Shown here piece by piece: positions 43,437 through 54,900 of a DNA stretch of 64,000 nt. Location of the stretch: NCBI GenBank assembly GCA_001599935.1, contig BCIJ01000004.1, positions 300,324-364,323 on the forward strand, read 5' to 3'. Origin of the DNA: Holtermannia corniformis (Eukaryota > Basidiomycota > Tremellomycetes > Holtermanniales). Under the pieces are notes generated by a model. That model searched no databases. It had not been told where the DNA came from and saw nothing but the letters and a program-made list of their open reading frames with translations. Position numbers and translations under genes: made by a program. Every line of letters starts with the position of its first letter. Positions within the stretch are counted from its first letter, which is position 1.

Positions 43437-46400
43437 ATGTCAACACCAGCAACGCCCCCAAAGCGTCCTCCCAAGCGAGAACATGCACATGTGCAGCAAC
43501 TGGATCCGACCATTGAACGTGCGCTGGCGCCGGTCAACTTCGAGGTGTGTCCGAGTTGGATCAGTAGTGCGATGGCAAGCATAGGTTGACTTTCGCAGAA
43601 CAACTACAATGTGGAGGAACTCATCGGCTCGCTCTCAGACAAGCTTATTGCAAGCTCCAAGGCGGATCCAGGACGTAAGCAACGTTTTGCAGATTTCGAA
43701 AGCAGCAGCTGACGCGTTGATAGCCTTCAATCCACAGCCTTTCCTCAACACCTTTTCACCAGCACTCGACAGACTACTCACGATGCGCAAGCAAGTTGCT
43801 GAAAGGACCAAGAAGATGGAGGCGGACGTCAAAAAGGCGGAAAGGGAGTATGGGCGGCGGTTACGAGAGCTTGATGGCGGGTTCGAGGTGGGTCCGAGCG
43901 GCGCATTCGTGGCTCATGGCTTACTATTGGGTTGAGACCATTGGGTCATCATTCGCAACGCTTGAAAGCAAGATTACCGATGTTGGCAGAACAGCTGTGC
44001 GCATAGGTCCGTGCGAGGCGCACCAGTGGGGCACATGAGCTAACATTCGAACAGGCGAACAGCTCGATTCCCTGCATAACACACGTTCCCTGGCGCAATC
44101 GACGTCCCTGTTGTTATCCTACTACCTCTCTCTCTCCCATCCGCCACCAGCGCCCACAGACGGCACAGCGCCCCAAACGGCCCTCGATGCCTTGTTCGCT
44201 ACCCGAACCTCGCGCGATGGCCGAGCTCGTATCGCTATTATTCTTCGCCGGCTAATGGCCGTTGCCAAGGATGTGGCTGACAACGCTACAACGGCGCTCA
44301 ATGAGCTAAAAGCTTCCTCATCCGACAAGGAAGCCCCGGCGCAAGGGGTCTTGGTGAAGAAACAACTTGAAAAGGAAAAGGCGGGTCGGATCAGAGACGA
44401 AGTAGAGCGCTACTGCGAGAAGTTTGAAAAGGAGTGCCTAAGGTTATTTGACCGAAGCTATCGCAAAGGAGATCCGAGGATGATGGCGGTAGGTCGCAAC
44501 GCATCCGTTATAGACCCCGCTGATCGCGTCCCAGCATTGCGCAAAGACCTTGCTGGATTTCAATGGTGGCGCATCATGTGTGCAGATCTACGTCAACCAG
44601 CACGACTTTTTCATCTCCAAGGATCGCGTCTTGGAGGAAGCCAGGAGCCTTGGAGAGAATGGTGAGAGCGATCAGACGCCCGACCTGTGGGAGACGATTG
44701 CCGACCCGGATGCACCGCCACCGACGACAGAACCGGGTCTGACGGCCCTGTTTGCCGAGATCCGGCTGACGGTCAGCCAAGAAGCTCAGATCATCAAGGC
44801 CGTCTTTCCGAACCCGAGCGTCGTGATGCAAGTCTTCTTGCAAAGAGTCTTTGCGCAGGTCGTAAGTTGTTAGTCGGCCGATGGATACTAAGATAACACC
44901 CCAGATCCAACAACATCTCGAACACCTAATCTCACGCGCCGCTGCCATCAGTACCCTTGCGACGCTGCGCATTCTTCATATGACACATTCGCTCTGTGCG
45001 GCCTTAGTCGAAGATCTCAAGGCGTACGATTTCTCTCTTGGCGGTTCGATCCCTTCAGCGGGCGCAAAGGCATCGACGAGTGCTGCTGCTGCTAGTGGTA
45101 CGCCACTAGCCCTTATGCTTGATCGAGCAATGGAGGAAATGTTCGTGCCGTGGCTCGAAGGCAGTCGCTACCTCGAGTCGGAGAGCAAGGCACTTGTGGA
45201 GGCGTATGCGGCTTTGTTGACTCGCTTCACAAAGTATCACGTATGTACCATCGTGAGGGGTTTCGAACTCGGCTCACCGCGCGTAGGAAACTGTATTGAA
45301 AGCCAAGCCGAACTCACTGCTCGATCGAGTCGTGCACCAACTTTCGTCAAGCAACACGTCTTCGAACACGACTTCGACAGCGTCTGCCGCCGCCGCCGCC
45401 TTGTTCAAATACACAGGTGTCTCCACATCTGGCGCTCAGACGTCGTCTGGTCTGCCCCGCCCAAGCGGGTCCGAAACCCCGACAATGTCTACCAGTACCA
45501 GTCAGAAGGCGAACCTCTCCAGCATCGGCGACCGCATCGATGCCAAGGCGTGGGCAGTTGATGGACTATTGACGCTCGAGACGGCTGAGAAGATCCTGCG
45601 ATGGCATGCTGAAGCCGTCGGACGGTGTGTCGAGCTGAGTTCGACTGCGGATGTGTTTGTATCCTGTGCAGGCCGGGCCACATGACTGATAGTTGGCACA
45701 GAGCCAAGAACGCATTTGCGTTGTCAAAAGTTCTGGCTGAAGCCATCGGTCGATCTTACGTTGAGATGGCGTTGGAGTCGTGGGTCATCTCAATTCCTTA
45801 CGATCATATGCTGATGGCTGTTGCAGAGCGCTTGCAAAGTTTGACGCGCACGATGCCAAGGTCGAACCGGATCTTGGTACAATCTCGGTGCTCAAACCGG
45901 CCGACCTTATCTGCCATCTATGGCAGAAGTATGCGTCAACGGCGCTTTTGCCGCTCGCCAACTCTTCGACGATGGTAAGGCGGGAGATGGGCGTCTTCAA
46001 CAACCACAATGTCGTGCGGATGGAGGGTAAAGTCAACAGTGTTGTGCAGCGCGCGCTCGATGGTAGGTCGCAAACGCCATATGAGAGCAAACACTGACAG
46101 ATGGCAGCCATCGTCGCTTGGCTGGGGATCGTTCTGACCAAACAGAAAAAGGCAGACTTCAAGCCCAAGAACGACGACATTTCGTTTGCTCGAACGACAA
46201 CCGAGCCTTGTACGCTTTGTTGCGAGTTCCTCGAGACGGTCCGGGAGGCTGTCAAGGAGAGTCTTAGCGGCAAGAATGCCGACGCGTTCTTGACAGAAGT
46301 TGGGGCGGCTTTCCATAGGTGAGTGCTTGACCTGACTAGGTCAACGGCTGACGGTATAGCCAACTGCTGGATCACTTTAAAAAGTTCCCAGTGAACCCGA

Positions 46401-46932
46401 CGGGTGGTCTGATGTTGACAAAGTGGGTGTGGCGCCGTGGCTTGGCGCGATCGCTCACTATCATAGGGATCTTGCGGCGTACCAAGAGGTGACTGCCACA
46501 TTCAGGCTGCCAGCCATCAACGATCGGTTCGACATGCTTCGCCAGCTTGGGAACCTCTTCATCGTGCAGCCAGATGTGCTCAAGTCGTACATGACCGAAT
46601 CGCACCTTGGCCGACTCGACGCACGACTGTTGCGGCCCTTCCTCGCGCAGCGGAGCGACTACAGCTCATTCTCGCGCAGTTTGGTACTGGAAGACGGCGC
46701 TGTTGCCGCTGAAGACGAGGCCGTCTCGGCGTTGCCAGGGTCTATGGCGACCTTGTCAATCCTCAAAGGCTCGGGCTCGCGCTTGAGCGGCGTCGCCGGC
46801 TCCGGCATGGCCAAGCTCAAAGACATGCTCAAGGATCTCGACAACATGGCGATTGAGGAGTCCAAGTCGGGCAACGCGCAGACCGGGTACCCTCAGCGGT
46901 CAATGTACGCGTATGGGATGATCATGCATTGA
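43437..46932 (+). CDS. SEC10: Exocyst subunit Sec10
   Basis: Sec10 is one of eight subunits of the exocyst, which tethers secretory vesicles at the plasma membrane. ATG 43437 gives MSTPATPPKRPPKREHAHVQ, then NNYNVEELIGSLSDKLIASS. A coiled-coil N-terminal part follows (MRKQVAERTKKMEADVKKAE, FATLESKITDVGRTAVRIGE, QLDSLHNTRSLAQSTSLLLS). The long helical-rod region includes IQIYVNQHDFFISKDRVLE-like sequence, VMQVFLQRVFAQVIQQHLEH, ALVEAYAALLTRFTKYH and CHLWQKYASTALLPLANSST. The end has LDHFKKFPVNPTGGLMLTKD, LAAYQEVTATFRLPAINDRF, LGNLFIVQPDVLKSYM and MLKDLDNMAIEE. These match the fungal Sec10 pattern across the whole length, about 850 residues in at least nine exons. Stop at 46930-46932. Confidence 0.93.
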
Positions 46933-47103
46933 TTGCCCCTCTTGCGCGCTCTGATTCCCACGCTATGGTCCAAGGCTGCCTTTGCGCAGGTGCTCCACCC
47001 TCATCTCTCCGTCCTTTGACGAGACGTCACACGGTGTTGTATCCTTTCTACTACGCCATAGCAGACGTCATGCAAAGGCGGTGTTCTCGATCCATCGCAT
47101 GTG

Positions 47104-47110
47104 TATAAGA
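47104..47110 (+). promoter_or_regulatory. TATA box of the stress-protein gene
   Basis: TATAAGA lies about 85-90 bp before the start codon at 47194, a typical distance. A CCCCT stress-response-like element occurs further up, at about 46937. Both are consistent with an inducible gene; the function is inferred only. Confidence 0.55.
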
Positions 47111-47193
47111 AGGGTGCGAGCCGTGTCCATCGTCTTCTTGCACAAGACTCTTTCGACATAGCTTCACCCAGCACAACATTGATCATCAGCAAC

Positions 47194-47820
47194 ATGGCTT
47201 CCGACCTTCGACGAGACAACCACGAAGTCGGTCAGTCCCTTGCGCGCTCCGCCCTGTAGTACTGACAGCGAGGTAGCCAAGGACACGCTCAAGCCCGACT
47301 TTGCAAAGAGTGACGGCGAGAAGATTGGCGACACGGCCAAAGGCAAGGTTGACGAGTGAGTCGTCGCGCGGCCAAGGGCTCATGTATGGAAGACTGAAGC
47401 GAACAGCGCGTTATCCTACGTCACGACCGAGCCTCGCGACAATGTCAACCCCAACGCGGCAGACCACCACCTGACGCACGATCACGGTCGTAAAGGCCCG
47501 ATCGATACCGTTGCCGATGCTCTACGCCCAGCAGGGCAAGAGACGACGGGCCAAGCGGCATCAAGGAAGGCTGAAGAGTGGGTCGGACTTGCATGCTGCA
47601 GTCTAGCTGCTGACGACGCGATAGGGCCAAGTCTCACCTGGAGCCGAACCAGAACAAGGGCGTGGGTGAGAAGATTACCGACACTTTGACGCCGGGACAC
47701 AAGGGTGCCGGTGAGACGGGGATCACCGACCATATTGCCAACGCCGCGAACGCGGTCAAGGATGCTGTTGGCAACGCCTTCAACACGGGCAACAAGCCGA
47801 CGGAGCGCAACGAGCTGTAG
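47194..47820 (+). CDS. Small hydrophilic Hsp12/LEA-like stress protein
   Basis: ATG 47194 gives MASDLRRDNHEV. Three short introns join this to AKDTLKPDFAKSDGEKIGDT, ALSYVTTEPRDNVNPNAADH and HGRKGPIDTVADALRPAGQE. The last exon has AKSHLEPNQNKGVGEKITDT, LTPGHKGAGETGITDHIANA and KDAVGNAFNTGNKPTERNEL, then TAG 47818-47820. The protein is small and very hydrophilic, lacks Cys and Trp, and has imperfect repeats of the type K(I/G)(T/G)DT and amphipathic Ala/Lys helices. These are traits of fungal Hsp12/Hsp9 and LEA-like proteins that protect membranes under stress. A TATA box and stress-type element lie upstream. It converges on CDC123 with 95 bp between stops. Confidence 0.72.
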
Positions 47821-47915
47821 AGGCTTACGCAGTGTGGTAGGAAGCGAGTATCGGATGCGAAAGAGATGTATATGCACAATGTTGTGTGAGACTGTGGCGA
47901 AATCGCCTGCAGCGC

Positions 47916-49258
47916 CTATGACCGAACGGCCTCCTTCAGCGCCTCCTTCCAAGCCTCGCCAAACTCCTCCAAGCCTCTCCCCTCGCTCAGCGCCAAAGCC
48001 TCCAACGGCATCATCGACGAAGCATACGTCGGCGCATTCCGGTTCGCAGCAGGATGCGCTCTTGAATCAATGATTTTCAGCGCGGGTCCATCCGGCGCCG
48101 CGGCCACAATTTGCTCTAGCAATTCTTCGTACGTAAACAAGAGCGGGTCGGTCGTGGGACTGTAGGGTTGGAAATCGATAATGTGGCCCGAGGTGAAGTC
48201 GGTGGTTAGATACAGATCGAAGACGTCTGATTCGGGCTCAGTCTACCGCGGCATGGTCGAGCGGACGACGTACAGTCTTTACCGCCGGCGTAGACGCCCT
48301 TGATCTCATCTTCCCACAGCTCCTTGATGGTCGCCCGGACGAGCGCAAGCGTCTCGGGCTTTTGCAGATGCTCGTAATAATTCGCATCTCTCTGCGTGAT
48401 CCCTAGCGCTGATCAGCCTCTCTTTTCAGTCCCGATACACGAGGCGATACACACCGAGCAAACACTCATTCCGCACAAAACACCGAAACTCGCGCGAAGG
48501 GTTCATGTCGTACCATTTCTTCAACACAAGCTCGAGCTTCCACCCTGGTTCGTCACTGGGATCAGCCGGCTCTGCATGCTCATACACGCGCTCAGGATCT
48601 GTGGTATGGCTGATAAAGTCGCTGCTCTTGAGCAAAAGATAGATATCGCCTGGTGTGGAACAATGTAGTGGACCGGTCGAAGTTTGTGGGAGGATCCAAG
48701 CGGCGTCCTGTGATGTCAGCTTGCTAGGATAGTCTGTGCACGGGGTCGGACGTACCTTTGGACTCGACCAATTCAGCTTCGGGAACACTGCACCGTCATA
48801 TCTCTTGATCGTCTCCCTGATCGCGGCATTGAGTTTGGGAAGCACGAATCGACGGGTATCAAGGGACGCCGACGAACTAGTGGGCGAAGAGGGACGTTCT
48901 CCGTCATCTGTCGGTTCGTCGTCGTCGGCCTCAACAAGTGTCGGCGTTGACTCGACCCTGTCACGGCTCAGCGTCTGCTTCGGAATGTAAGACTGGCTCA
49001 CGTTCCGCTGTCTTCCGGCTGGAAGATCGAGTCCGACGAGAGCCACTGAGTTATTAGCAATCCCAGCAAGCATGGCAAGCCACTCACCGCTTCGAATTCC
49101 TCTTGCTCGCCCAAGCCCGTGAGGTCGATCACGGTCGTTTTCAGCGCCGAGCGGCGGAAACCAGGATGCCAAGCCGATGTGCGTGCGGCATCGAGCTGGG
49201 CGCGCGAGAGTAGTGGGAACAGGGGTGTGGCGTGCGTTGCTGGCGTTGGGACTGGCAT
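47916..49258 (-). CDS. CDC123: CDC123-family translation initiation factor assembly protein
   Basis: Cdc123 is an ATP-grasp protein that promotes assembly of the eIF2 heterotrimer in the cytosol. ATG 49256-49258 gives MPVPTPATHATPLFPLLSRA, then AWHPGFRRSALKTTVIDLTG. The core has LPKLNAAIRETIKRYDGAVF, PKLNWSSPKDAAWILPQTST and YLLLKSSDFISHTTDPERV. It continues with LELVLKKWYDMNPSREFRCF, VRNECLLGITQRDANYYEHL, YAGGKDYVFDLYLT and IIDFQPYSPTTDPLLFTYEE. These are the standard D123 blocks, in order. The end carries a charged helix (FGEAWKEALKEAVRS) and the stop at 47916. The frame is open upstream of this ATG, but homology begins here. Confidence 0.93.
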
Positions 49259-49977
49259 TGTGCGTGAGTGCAGTCGTTTGCAGGCAGACTCGAGTCGGAT
49301 CTGGCTCTGATGTAACCGCGAAGCATGTGAAACACTGCAAAGCATTAGTGCGGCGGCTCGCGCTGTAACTGTGCCCGGCGATTCCGCCAACGCCGCTACT
49401 AACCCCTTCGAGAGCTCGCACTCGACAGACGGTAGCGAGCTGCTAGGGCGGCTTGCTCTCTTGGATCTCTCAGCCTCGTCCCCTAATCTGTCCCAAGTCT
49501 TCACCATCTTGACTGCGTCTGAGAGTCGCATGTCATCCTTCCTTTCTGATATCATGCCTTCTGCCTTTGCTTATCGTCTGTTCAGTAGTACTGTATGGCC
49601 TGTCTGTATCGATCATGCACAACCAGACTGCCGGTGCTTGCGACATTCCACCACCGCTGACTCGGTCAGCGAGCCATTTGTGCGTTGCTGCCGCTGGGCA
49701 GTGATCGCTGGTTATGTCGAGGGTCATCTGGGTCCAGCTAGGCGTTACTAACCGCCGGATGGATTGACCGCCGCAGTTCTCTTCGTCGCCCGATGGCGGG
49801 ACTTGTGGCTGATCTGTCCTACGATGTCCCAAATGGACGTCAGCTTGACACAAAGCTTGCTGGGCGCAGAGTCCAGATATCGTCGTTGAGGGTGTGGGAA
49901 GCAGTGAACGATGATGAACTGTTGCTCAGACTCAGGGTGGGATACAACGCATGCTGCTATGCTACAACTGTACCCAA
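49259..49977. other. 719-bp spacer without a confident gene
   Basis: It lies between the CDC123 start and the 3' end of the gene at 49978. Frames occur on both strands (for example plus-strand 49793-49981 and minus-strand 49533-49853), none with recognisable homology or a good splice pattern. Confidence 0.4.
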
Positions 49978-50962
49978 CTAGGCCTCTACTATCAGGTACC
50001 TCCAGCATACAAGCACTCGACAGCCTTGAACCTCGAGCTCACTCCATCCCGGCCAGACCCCGACTCGACATCCGCCGCTACCTCTGGCCTTCAGTAACCC
50101 CGGATCCAACCCGATATGCCGACAACCCTTTGGGACGGGCACGAGCAGTAGCTGCACTGCTTCGTCATCTGACACGCGGCGCGCGTGGAACAGGGTTGAT
50201 GTCGAGGTAGATGACGACGCGGGTTCGAGAGTACATTGCAGAGGTGCGGTTTGTACGTGCTGTCTTGCCGGCGTGGACGCGAGGTTGTGGGCTAGCGAGA
50301 GGTAGAACAGATTGAGGGACGCTTGGTGTGGGCCGAGAGCTCGAGCGACGAGGTACGACAGAGGTGTTTTCCTGTAGCCTTAGCACGGGTGGAACCAAAC
50401 AATGCTGCTGGACCCACCCTGTTCGCTTGGCGACGTTGAACCCGGGTTTCTTACTGGGCGTGACCCACTGATCGGCCACGTCTTCGCCTGCTGATTCGAT
50501 CTCGTCGGGTGGGAGCGCGATGGGCGGTGGCAAGCTCGTCACGGGCTTGCGCTCGGCGTTGGGTCCTCCAGCTGCAGCTTCAACAGCCAGCACCTCGCGC
50601 TTAACCTCGACCGCAGTCGACACAAGCACGAGCGGTCCGATCGGTCGCTGTCTCGACCTAGCGCCATCACCTAGACGCATCGCTCGGGCCGTGATCGGTG
50701 TCGCGTCGCTCTCGTCTTTGGGCGTCTCCACCTCGCGTTTCCGTTTCGTCGACAGCGGAGGAGTCGAGAACCTAGGCGGTGTCGCGAGCGCCGTCAAGGG
50801 TTTGCCAAGAGGTGTCGCTGGCTGCAGATCGAGAGACGTCGGGGTCGCAAACGAGTTGAACGGGATGAGGGATTTCCGCTTTGCATGAGTTGCGGTCGTG
50901 TTTGGGCCTGGCCCGGGTGTTGCTGGTGGACCAAAGGCTGATGTGATGCGTTGGTAGGGCAT
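49978..50962 (-). CDS. Unknown Ser/Thr/Pro-rich protein
   Basis: No family recognised. ATG 50960-50962 gives MPYQRITSAFGPPATPGPGP. The N-terminal half is disordered, rich in Pro/Thr/Ser and basic clusters (KRKREVETPKDE), with several TP/SP dipeptides that could be phosphorylation sites. A conserved-looking stretch VTPSKKPGFNVAKRTG follows. One 47-nt intron (gtgggt ... gctaag ... acag) must be removed; the next exon then reads KTPLSYLVARALGPHQASLN and LFYLSLAHNLASTPARQ, and continues to the stop at 49978. Without splicing the frame ends at 50165. The bipartite layout suggests a nuclear or regulated protein. It is divergent from prefoldin 6, with 156 bp between start codons. Confidence 0.62.
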
Positions 50963-51118
50963 GACCGTATGCTCATGCTTGTAGAGTCAGGGTATAGCGG
51001 GTTGGAGGCGGTCGAGGAGGATGGTGAGGGAAGCTGAAGTGGCGGTGACGTGTAGCACGGCTGGTGGTGGTCGTGGTGGTGATGAGCGTAGACGCAGTAG
51101 CAACCACAGCATCCCACA

Positions 51119-51841
51119 ATGGCACAGCAAACCCAGGCAGCGCTTCAGGCAGCAACAACAGACTTTCAAAAGATCGAGACTGGTCCGTGCTCGCTCGGCG
51201 CCGTAGGCAGAGCTGACCTTGCACCACAGAGCTCACAGCGACCGTCGAAGCTCGCCAGAGGCTCGACAGTCAGCTCACAGAGAACGAGGGTGTACTAAAG
51301 GTACGTCGGCCTCACCATCTACGCCAGCCACCTGTAGGCTGGCGAGTTTTGTAATGTCGACGCTGACGCCGTTTGCAACCTCAGGAAATGTCAATCCTTA
51401 AACCACACAATACAGTCTACAAGCTCGTCGGCCCGTCCCTCGTCCCTCAAGATCCAGTCGAGGCAAAGACCAACGTGGAGAAACGGCTTGGGTTCATCAA
51501 GGGTGAAATGTGCGTGCGGACTGGCAGCTATTCGATGTAGCTCTTGCCGCTCGTGCAAGCGAGCGGCTGGCGTGTGTAGCATTCTGTCGAATCACCACTC
51601 CTTGCAGTCTCGAGGCGTAGCAGCAGACTCATAGCTGACTACTCTTGCTAGCGAGCGCGTCGAGACCCGGCTGAAAGATCTCGAGGGGAAGGCTGGAGCC
51701 AAGCGACAAGAGGTCAGTCTCGTTCCGTTTACGGCTGACAGTCGCACCGGCTGTACAATTTGTAGTCGGACGCAAGCTGACACCCATCAGGTCATCAAGC
51801 TGCAGACCGAGGCCCAAAACGCACAGGGCGTAAAGGCTTAG
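51119..51841 (+). CDS. YKE2: Prefoldin subunit 6 (Yke2)
   Basis: Prefoldin is a hexameric chaperone that hands unfolded actin and tubulin to the CCT chaperonin. ATG 51119 gives MAQQTQAALQAATTDFQKIE. Four short introns join ELTATVEARQRLDSQLTENE, KEMSILKPHNTVYKLVGPSL, KTNVEKRLGFIKGEI, ERVETRLKDLEGKAGAKRQE and VIKLQTEAQNAQGVKA. The two helical coiled-coil arms with the central hairpin NTVYKLVGP(S/V)LV are the hallmark of the beta-class subunit 6. The protein is about 125 residues, the family's usual length. Stop at 51839-51841. It converges on homoserine kinase with 108 bp between stops. Confidence 0.94.
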
Positions 51842-51949
51842 GCTGGGCATTGGCAGCAGCAAAGTGTACCATAGCGCATGTATAGATGACCCAGTCCTTG
51901 CACCACTTGCATGCACGTACACCATTGACTGGATGCCATCGCTCTACGT

Positions 51950-54900
51950 CTACGCGCGCACAGCCGAGCCCTCGCCCAGTTCCTCGACCCAGCTGCCCTT
52001 CTCATCAATGTCCAACACCTTCCAATCGACCTCGACGCCTTCGGTCCGGAACACACGTCGGATCTCTTCCCCGATCACGTCAAAGTTTTCAGTCGCGAGC
52101 GCGAGGATGGTCGGGCCGGCGCCGGACAGGCAGATGCCTAGCAAGCCGGGGTGGGATTGCGGTGTGAGCGTGCGAAGGATTTCGGGAAGGCCGGGGATCT
52201 GGTGGATAGGTTAGCCAGCGTCCCAGCGATTCAGCGTTTTGGTTGCGTGACGATTGCCATGACATTGCAGTGCGACATGGTGGGCTGTGTACTCTTGGTC
52301 AAGGCGCAGACTTGGGATCGGAAGTGATCAGCGCCGGTCGGCGGTGCAGCTGCCATTAGGTAGCACGCACCACACTAACACTGGTCAACGCACACATGGT
52401 TAGGGCTCGACGTAGTGCGCACATATTCTTCCGTCAAAGCAGCGCTTGCGCTGAGCGTACGGAGCGTTAAGCGCGAGCCCTGGGGCCGAACCCCGCGTCA
52501 CTGCGCTGCAATAACTGTATACTGAGTCGCCGAGCACTACGACGATGTTGCTAGCATTCGCATCACGGACGCGCGCAGGAATAAGGTAATCTTGTCAGCC
52601 GCCACAGCTGACCTGAACAGCCACTGCGCGCGGCACGAGAACCCGAAGGGCACAACCAGTTGAGAGATACATGCACATTCGGCTGACAGTAAGCTGTTCA
52701 GATGGCGCTCGCTCAACAGAGGCTTCAGCTCGGAAAGCTATGTTGGAAACGTCACGCAGACTTGCTGCTTGGGCCTGTCAAGACCCAGATACGACTCATG
52801 CCCGTCATAGCCACGCAAATGCCACCATCATGACAGTTTTGCAGTTGACAGAGGCGGGTCTTCAAGTGCGCGTCTTTGACTTGGAAACAGTTGCATCGTG
52901 GAGGAACAGGCCCTCGAAGCAGCACTGGCTCGGAGCGCTCGAGCTTAGCTCAGACACAGACACGGCCTCCGTACAAGACGATTTCGAGCGTGGCGTAGAT
53001 CGCTCAACTAAAGTCACGGCCGTACCGCTCCAAAGACGTCACCTGCAAGCTGTATTGGCCCGATACCCACCCAAGGACACGTATAACATGGACGAGACAG
53101 GGTCTGGGCTGGAGCTAGTGCTCGTGAATGCGCACGACTGCGGTCCGGAATCATTCCACAGATCAGAGGATGTCTATGAATCGCAGCACCCTATACGGCC
53201 CTGCAAAAATGATCCTGATCCGCAGTCTAGCACACACAAAACTTCCAGCTCCAGTCCAGATCCAGTTTCGTCCACATTATACGCATCCTTGAGGGAGTAT
53301 CGGGACAGGAACGGCTTACACACGGCGTCGGTTAGATATGGCAGAGGGCTTGTTGGCAGCACGCCATCCGGAGACGCTAGAGAATCACGCGCCGCTCTGT
53401 ACAGACCAAATCTGAGATTCTCCCAGCCCATTCCCAGCCCATGAACGAGCACCGCGCACACCACGAGCAAGTCGATCAATGATGCCGTCGCTTGGTTCGT
53501 GCAGAGCGGCCAACGATGAGTTGGCGACTGCTCGACAGGCCATGGTCTTGGCCTAGGTTTGCAGTTTGACACGAAGCAATCTCAGAATGGCAAGTCTGAT
53601 CTGCGACTCGGGAACAGCGGCAGCGATGTTGCAAAAGGACCGAGGTGATCCGACTAGCTGAAATCCAGCTCCCGATGCGCAAGTTCTAGACGAGCGGACA
53701 GCTTGCAGCTGACCCGCCCCACGTCGCCGGTGCGCATCACGGACACTGTGGTTTCAGCTATGCCATTCGACGGTCAATCTGCAATGACTCGACGTCTAGA
53801 TATGATTGGCTGGTACCTAGCTGTTCGGTCCAGCAATGGAGCTGACGTGCAGCAATCAACATTGCTGTAGCTCTACAGCTGATAGCGCATTGTGATGATG
53901 CTTGCCATGCCATGCCAAATGCCGCCGATGGCCAGGACGCTGCTTCACCTAAGAGGCTGGCAAGCAGAGCGACCAGGCTGGGGAAAGCTTCGTAGCTGAA
54001 GACACTGGATTGCGTTGCTTGTATCCATGCGACCAGGTATTGCGAGAGTGGCAGAGCACAGCTGTGCTGCATCGAACAATCATGTCGATAGGTGTCAAGC
54101 ACTCGATCAACTGACAGACGGAACTCGCTGACTAGTCTGCGGTAGCTCATGACCCTGCAAACATGGTCAAGTACGCCAGCCACACATACCCACAGTACCG
54201 CGCATGAACTCGCAAATATCACAGGCTCGAACAATGCAAGCGTACAAGAGCGCGCAGCTTTGTGGGTAAACGTAGCTTTAAAGCTCTGACGACCACTTCA
54301 GCGGGCGCTCATCGCCTACTGTCTGGTGACGCTACCCAACCAGCACGGCATCGACCGGTCCCATTTATCAGCAGGCGTAGGATTCAGGGAACGAGTTTGC
54401 ACATATGCGTTCTCACTTTACCAGCCAGAGTACAAGTGACAGAACCGAGAGAAGGCAGAAAGAGACGTACCAAAGCCATACGATAAGGCTGGTGCACGCG
54501 GTCCTTCATCGCCTCGTAGATCAGTTCTGGGTCGGGCGGGGAGCGCGCGAGCGCGGTAGTGAGGACTGCGAGGCGTTGGAGGTTGAACACCTGTGGTGGG
54601 TTAGCGCTCTCTTGGTGGCTGATTGGTGCTGGAGGAAGCGGGGGTGGGAGAAGGCAAGTGGCTGTGGGGTTTCGGACCCTTGGTGCTATGACCACCATCT
54701 ACTCCTTAACCACGCCTACGCCTACACCACACGACAACACCACCCACGTCTCGCGACTCACCAGATCCTTGCGACTGTACTCGGTCGGCAAGACGCCCCT
54801 CGCCTTTGCCGTCGCGAGCTCAAACCTAGGCATGACTGCAATCGCCTTGATCTCGTGTGCCCATCCAAACCTGACATAGTGACCGATCCCCCTTGGTGCC

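Noticed and set aside
49371..49751. Plus-strand 126-codon frame upstream of CDC123
   Set aside because: No start context, homology or splice support. It overlaps the probable CDC123 promoter.
52671..53444. 257-codon plus-strand frame as an intact transposase gene
   Set aside because: Only the YNMDETG neighbourhood resembles a transposase. The frame also runs antisense through the second inverted fragment, so it is a decayed composite.
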